Program-made: the position numbers and the translations under genes
NCBI GenBank assembly: GCA_016165875.1
Contig: JABBOT010000011.1
Span: forward strand, 15,083,808-15,147,807
DNA length: 64,000 nucleotides
DNA from: Acanthopleura granulata
Lineage: Eukaryota; Mollusca; Polyplacophora; Chitonida; Chitonidae
Reading direction: 5' to 3'
The notes under the pieces: model-generated
Databases searched by the model: none
What the model was told of the DNA's origin: nothing
Seen by the model: only the letters and a program-made list of their open reading frames with translations
Shown here: piece after piece, positions 57,720 through 64,000 of the stretch
How the letters are laid out: each line of letters opens with the position of its first letter
How positions within the stretch are numbered: the stretch's first letter is position 1

Positions 57720-59754
57720 CGAAAAAAAAAAAAAAGCAGGCTTCTCAAGGACAAACTTTGATCGATTCACATGGACAAAATGATCTGTGGTGATAGTACA
57801 TGTACATCATAAACACCGCCACGCTGACACGAGTTTTCATGGCAAAAGCAGGCTGAGCTCCATTTTCCATACCAGTTAACTTGCTATGAAGGGAATTATC
57901 TGTTAGCATGACCACTGATGGTGTGTAAGCTTATCCAAAGTCCTGAGATTTGGATCGGCTGAACATGTCTCCATCATCGAATTAGTCACTGGCTCTTGAT
58001 TTACTAGCACCCAGGTAAGTAAAATTAAAAACTGTCACAAGCTTTAAAGCACCTGACTTACTGTTCAGCTGGCAAGCAAACCTCTGAAGTCGACAGACGG
58101 CTGCGGTCAGAACAATAAGCTGTAACACAGATTTTGCAGGGAACTCATTTGTCAATTTTTCTTGTAAGTGAATCGTTGCCGATGAAAATCACTGAAAAAA
58201 AATCCCCAACGTTTTGACACTTCTGGAAATGTTCAGCGATCCGTATGAAGGCTTTGTCACTGATTACGCGTCTGCTGACCCACTTTTTCTCGACGTGGGT
58301 TGCATTCCAGGATGCTGAGGCAAACTCTACCAATATCGATCGCTACAGAAAACCCACAGTGACTGTAACACTGATGTACTATCGGTGCATGTTATGTCAA
58401 CGGATTGAAACATGAACATGTCTCGTGTTCACAGGTCCAGATGTATCGTAAGAGCAGGAATCTCAGCACAAGGCAGATGACTTATGATCAATATATACAG
58501 CCATTCCCATACGGACGTGTTGCACTGTACATTGCCAAACAAATTACAACTGATCGAATAAACACACAATAAAGAATTCAGTATGCTCGATAAACCCTCA
58601 GAAATACTTCCTCTGATGCAATAATACTGGGGGACAGATTTTCCATTTCACTTCTGGACTGCCACAGGCCGGATATAAAACTACAGGACAAATCCAGCAA
58701 ATTTCAACAGGTTAGTACGGCCTTGTGATGATTTGACATCCACTTCTTTGTTGTGAGCTCTGGCAGCATGTATAAAATATACTTAGTTTCCCCGCGGTAA
58801 CGCCACTTCAGCGACAGTGCTTCAGCTGCAGAGAGCGTTTAGAGACTGCACCAGCTGCATGCTGTGCCGGAGAGCAGTCCAGGAATCATAAAATAAAGTG
58901 ATATTTCCACACTTTCAGATTTGGTCGTAAAGATGTCGCCATCATGTCGCAACCAGGAAAGGTCAAGCTATTAACTAATGCCTCAAGCCTGACACACCAT
59001 TTTCATCCTTCCTACACTTACCAGAACAGCACGCAGTGTTGTAATGACAGTGTAAATGCTTTCTGCATGATGCCACGATTTCAAACGCATTTCGCCTTAG
59101 TTATAAATGTCAAGGTATGTTTGAAATACTGACTTTTCCTGATGTCACAAGACACTTTACTTTCACACTGAATGACTTTTTTACTAACGCTGACAGCCAA
59201 TTCTTGATCTTCTTTAACGCCGTACCAGTAAACAGGCAATAACAAAAAGTCTGAAGATGACGCCAGTGCCTTCTTGGAAGGCTTTCACCATAGACAGTCG
59301 AACTTGAGTGAGTCTCAGTTGAGCCAGTTTGAGTTTAGGTCTTCACTTTAGTACTGGAACTACAATTCTTTATGCTGCCAACATTGTGTGAGTTTCACAT
59401 GATTGCTTTTATAATTACTTCTTCCTGCATAGATAAATACTGCAGCAGTTCCAACATCTTTACTGTGCCTTGGTTACTAATGTCTTATTGCATCTGAAAC
59501 ATTCCTGAGCTGATAGGAACATCATATACTGGTCAAAGGATGAATCTGGTAGCACAGTATTCTGTATCATCTTACATGGCTCTTCTATCATAAGTTTATT
59601 TCGGCTCAATAGCAAGGCACGGTCTGTGGATATTCAGGTTTAGCATACACTGTATGATGCAGAATTCCAGCCCATTTCCATAAAGAAAGACAGCACTAGA
59701 TTGAATACTACAACTGGTTCTGTGTCCATGTTACATAAGAAGGCAAAATCTCAA

Positions 59755-60250
59755 AACAATTTTCAATAGCCCTTGATGTCCTGTTAAGTGTGACTGTAGC
59801 AGTAGTCCCTCACACAATCACAGAGGATCAGGATCTCAAAACAATCCACAACAGTACCTGGTGTTCTGTTAAGTGTGACTGTAGCAGTAGTGCCTCTCAC
59901 TATCAGAGAGGATCAGGATCTCAGAACAATCCACAACACCTGATGTCCTGTTAAGTGTGGCAGTAGCAGTAGTGCCTCTCACTGTCAGAGAGGATCAAAA
60001 TCTCAGAACAATCCACAACAGCCCTTGATGTCCTGTTAAGTGTGACTGTAGCAGTAGTGCCTCACACAATCACAGAGGATCAGGATCTCAGAACAATCCA
60101 CAACAGCACCTGATGTCCTGTTAAGTGTCACAGTAGCAGTAGTGCCTCTCACTATCAGAGAGGATCAGGATCTCCGAACAATCCACAACAGCACCTGATG
60201 TCCTGTTAAGTGTCACAGTAGCAGCAGTGCCACGCAGTAATCAGAAAGAA
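59755..60250. repeat. 85-bp tandem repeat, 6 copies
   Basis: Unit AACAATCCACAACAGCACCT, GATGTCCTGTTAAGTGTGAC, TGTAGCAGTAGTGCCTCTCA, CTATCAGAGAGGATCAGGAT, CTCAG. Copies start at 59755, 59840, 59925, 60007, 60092 and 60178. Two variants alternate in the middle (CTCACTATCAGAG and CACACAATCACAG). Confidence 0.92.
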
Positions 60251-61459
60251 TCAGAATTCATCCAAACAGGGTGTCCCAGATGCCACTTCTGACACCAGTC
60301 TGTAAACATGTATAGGTTGACATGTGAACTGGTACTTCAATACAATTGCGAGTACAGTGTCAATAATCTGTTCTTGTAGTCACGCTTTCTTGGCACGTGT
60401 CTCTACTATCCAACATCAAAGCCAAGGAGTGATGTGTAGCAATCATATCACCTATTTATACATGTCTTTGACCAGTCCGAACCACTTGCTTCAATGCTGT
60501 GTACCTCAGAAACCTACCAGTACATATATTTATGTTTATATATAAGTATGCAACACTTCAGTCAGTGATACACCTTTATACTGTACAAGCATTTACAGAC
60601 AAAAAAAAACCCCACACAAATCCTGTAGCCTTGTAATAATAGTTTTTCAAAAACATTTGTTTTCACAAATGCATGCTGGTAGTCGTTCCAATCAAATGTC
60701 TCCACACCCTCTGGGACACAAAAACGGCACGTGTCCTCGGAGCATGTCTGGCACGACTGCTGCAATACAGCCATCTGACCCACGGCAGAATTTCACGACC
60801 ATTCATTTAGATCTGCGTATCTCAAAGAAATAAATCCTTCTAATATACAGTGTATGTAGCAGTTCATTTGAATTTATCCTCCAAAAGGACTGGATTCAAG
60901 GTTTCAATTACTGCATATATACAAAGCTGTATACAAATGCATCTCGAAGATCATGTAGAAAGACGCAGTAATAAGTCTGATGAATCTGTTATCACAACTG
61001 CTTAACACAGACAGGTAAATCCTCCCTCGACTGACCAGTCACTCAACCATGTAGGTTGTTACACATACACTTGTATTCCAGGTCTTTAGGAATGTCACCA
61101 GACATATCCTTCTTTGAATATATCTGGTGTCACCAATGAAGGCAGATGTACTGGTAAACAAAGGACAAAAGTCAGCCATACAGCTCACATGCAGAATCCA
61201 CAATCACTGCTTTTCGAAGTGGACGGAAAAACATACCATGTACTGTATATATATGGCAGGACAGCACTGCAGTATGCATTCTTAAAGGTTTCTGTTAGAC
61301 AGAAGGGAATCTTCCAGCTGGTTCAGCTGTAATATACATGTGACCCTTAATATCAGATTGTGCCGCTTTGATGCTGCATATGCTTGCATCCAGTACAGCA
61401 CAGGTGCTGACATCAGATCTGCACAGTTCAATACAACATTACCAGCGTGTGCAATTCCC

Positions 61460-61730
61460 AAATGCATTCAGATCACCGCCCGCTCGGGCTGACACAGGTT
61501 CACACTGCACCATCACGCAGTCACATCGCTCGCTGAATCAAAATTCCTCCGCTATTTTCCCAGACTGTAGCAGCAGTACCCGCCCTCGCCAGGCTGTGAG
61601 TATACTGGATTGAGCAGTCATCAGCACGTACCGTTCCCTACAACAACACACTGCCAACCAAATTACCCTATAATCCTTCTTCCTGGGCCAACGACTAATT
61701 CCGCTAGAAGTTGGCTCGCTCATGGCCTTT
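61460..61730 (-). other. CpG-richer segment with a possible first exon
   Basis: Has many CpG dinucleotides compared with the flanks. On the - strand, GGCCATGAGCG starts a frame MSEPTSSGISRWPRKKDYR followed by GTAATT, a usable donor. It could be a 5' exon or promoter region of a - strand transcript, perhaps SCHIP1, but nothing links it. Confidence 0.25.
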
Positions 61731-63956
61731 TACCACTGACTAACAGCTGATTAACTTTGCAGACTACAGCACAATGTAGGCTAAATTGCATTTCTACACA
61801 AACAGAAACAGACAACACACATGGAGTTTTCCACTATTGAAACAACGATTATCGAACAACCTCCAAATGTATATTCACATCTATTCAGCCACATGCGACC
61901 ACACCTGGCTGAAACTCGAACCACCACAATCAAAATTCACTCCTCCACAATCATGTATTCTATCATCCACTCGATCATGTCAACTTCATAAGGTACATGT
62001 ACAAGTGGCATCATATAAAATTCTATAATATCCAAATATTTCTCAATCTTTCAAACAGAAAACTGTATCAAGTTATATAGAGTTAACATACTAAAACCTA
62101 AAAAGAATAGGTTCTGTCATGTCCTAAAGGATTACTTGGCAATTAACTGGTTACTTGTATTCAAAATGACTGAATACAAATGTCTTAAATTACACGATTC
62201 CTGCTAGATTAAAAAAAATGGAATATCTGCATTTCTAACATAGCAAAACATATGTATACATTTTAAACAATGTAGGAAATGAATGTTTACTTAAAATTAA
62301 TTAACTATTATTTTGCAGTGTGAAATTCCCAAGAGGCCACATTCAAGTACTTTATAGTGATTTCAAAATTAAACATGTTCCCCCCCCCCAACAAAATGTA
62401 TGTGTAATTTAAAGGAATTTACACCAAATCTTTTCCATATATAACATGTAATTACATGATTAATCTTATGAAACAAATTACTTCCAATATACCGTCACCG
62501 AAATCAGAGATCCAATCTGCACCAGATTCAAGCTTAGTAAGAATTATCCTTCAGAAAAAAAAAACAAAAAATGCTGAGGCTGATAACTCAGAAACGTATT
62601 TTTGGCAGTCGACATTTTAACGTTGTAATTGGTAACTTCACTACAACAATCCATTAAATTAGCTAAACAATGACATGATCACATTGTTTTCTACTTCAAG
62701 ACATCAGCAACTTTATCTTTGTACCAGAAGACAATAAAAAAAAAACACCCTGGTCAAGAGGCTTAAGCTTTCTTAGCACAGCCAGATACACGTAAGACTA
62801 CAAACAATATACCACAATCTGGTATCCATGACAACTGGCTCTACTTTCAGTACTGACTTATTTCAGATGGTGTTTATCTTCCACCTTTATGGAGAGAAGC
62901 TGGGAATAGATCTTTGGGCTCTCCTTTCATTCTCAGTATAAATTAAGATAATAAGACAAAATTAAATCAATACGTCAAGGACTTGCACAATGTTATCGTT
63001 TGGTTTAAGTTAACAAGATGGAAGAGGACATAAAAAAAATGGGGTTTTTTTTGTGCAGTCTCATAAGCTTATCATTTTGAATTTTTCATAGTCAAACAAT
63101 CCAGCAAAAGGTGAATTAATCATCCGTCTAAGGCGTTTTGCTTTTCTGTTTTGGAGACACGTAAAATGGAATATTGAAAAACTTTTTACTCATGTAATTT
63201 ATTATTGTCAGAGAGAAAAATAATATAACAAGTTCATTCCCGAGCTACCAAGGTAAACCCCAGATGGAGCAAAGTTGATATTTAAAAAAAGGGTCTCTAT
63301 ACTGTTTATTTACATGAGGGGAATGCATAAGAATGTTTAGTACAAAACTTAGTCACAGATTAACTCCGTCGAGTGTACACTAATTACTCGTAAATGTCAG
63401 AAAGGAACAATAAATATATATGCAACAGTCATGTGTACACGCAGGTCGTCTCACTATAGAGGGTATTGTGCAGACCAAGGCTGCTAATGGCTGGAACTGT
63501 TCATTACTTGAGCAATAAAGTCCCCAACTGAAATCCACTCTTGGCAGTAATATGTTGGCTGCAATTAACAGGGGCAGGGCATGTGTGTCAGGTACCTTGG
63601 CTAAGGGCAATTTTTACATGTGCAAATACTCACACAGGTGGGTGTAAAAATGTGTGTCAGAGGCCAGAGCTTAAACCAAATGTGCTACATAAAAATAAAC
63701 AGTGCAAATTACAAGTGAACGTAGAAAAAGAAGAACAGCTAAAGGTAGCCAGGCACTAAGGATATAGCCTTAAAACAAGAACTGCTCGTAACAGCTGCTG
63801 AAACTATAACATTACAACTTTAATATATTTCTTAGTGTCTTGTTCACAGTTTTCAAATATGGGAAAACATGTATATAAGTTATTCTGAAAATATAAAAGC
63901 TATTATTTCTTAATACAGTGTGAAGCTAATTTCTGTAAAAGATACGGTGAGAGTGG

Positions 63957-64000
63957 ATTTATTTATCTGATTGCAGAATGGTGTCTTACGCTGTATTCAA
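63957..64000 (-). mobile_element. SINE end cut by the window edge
   Basis: GGATTTATTTATCTGATTGC, ATGGTGTCTTACGCTGTATT then CAA: the tail and start of the core, - orientation; the rest is outside. Confidence 0.65.

Larger units (their letters stand above)
57720..64000. other. Upstream region, no confident gene
   Basis: About 6.3 kb. Contains the 85-bp array (59755-60250), a CpG-richer segment (61460-61730) and a SINE end at the window edge. It should include the SCHIP1 promoter if the candidate first exons are real, but no promoter element can be assigned with confidence. Confidence 0.5.

Noticed and set aside
58145..58333. - strand frame of 62 residues
   Set aside because: No family resemblance and no usable splice sites; not distinguishable from chance.
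58771..58778. TATAAAA on the + strand followed by GC-richer DNA at 58.8 kb
   Set aside because: No + strand gene follows, and the expected gene here is on the - strand; a single TATA-like word is common in AT-rich DNA.
60562..60783. Cysteine-rich - strand frame (QTCSEDTCRFC) ending near FDWNDYQHAF
   Set aside because: The Trp-containing end recalls SCHIP1 first exons, but there is no donor at a fitting place; kept only as a note.

Overview
This is a piece of an animal nuclear genome: intron-rich, AT-rich, with GT-AG introns and many interspersed and tandem repeats. Recurrent tRNA-headed SINEs with an AATAAATAAA-type tail, frequent ACATGTA motifs and the protein similarities suggest a lophotrochozoan, most likely a mollusc (or a brachiopod). 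That assignment is inference; no species can be named from the sequence alone.

Two host genes are convincingly present and they converge tail to tail. On the + strand, positions 45-14427 hold eleven exons that splice in one continuous frame and encode the C-terminal 348 residues of MFSD1, a lysosomal major-facilitator transporter; its 5' exons lie to the left of the window. On the - strand, seven exons between 43394 and 25415 splice in one continuous frame and encode a 291-residue portion of schwannomin-interacting protein 1 (SCHIP1), including its conserved C-terminal coiled coil. Its 5' end is unresolved. Two candidate first exons near 57.0 and 57.7 kb both end in Glu-Trp before a good donor, but their phase does not match the first certain exon. 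The two stop codons are about 11 kb apart. MFSD1 and IQCJ-SCHIP1 are also close neighbours in the human genome (3q25), so this looks like old microsynteny.

Layout: 1-14.4 kb, MFSD1 with large introns holding an apparently intact piggyBac transposon (1995-4279, TTAA on both sides), a 490-bp foldback element (6605-7091), a TIR element (8107-8721) and a small hairpin element (10930-11080). 14.4-18.8 kb, MFSD1 3' UTR and intergenic DNA with SINEs. 18.85 kb, a possible small + strand first exon. 19.4-25.4 kb, probable SCHIP1 3' UTR. 25.4-43.4 kb, SCHIP1 exons and introns, with a dense SINE cluster around 30.7-32.5 kb, a 348-bp tandem duplication and a 25-bp minisatellite. 43.4-64 kb, probable SCHIP1 5' introns or upstream DNA, with a run of unrelated tandem arrays (30, 28, 43, 58-65, 73 and 85 bp units).

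No new multi-gene system was found. The most useful observations are the MFSD1-SCHIP1 linkage, the intact piggyBac with palindromic subterminal repeats, several foldback elements, and an unclassified dispersed repeat of about 160 bp with at least six copies.
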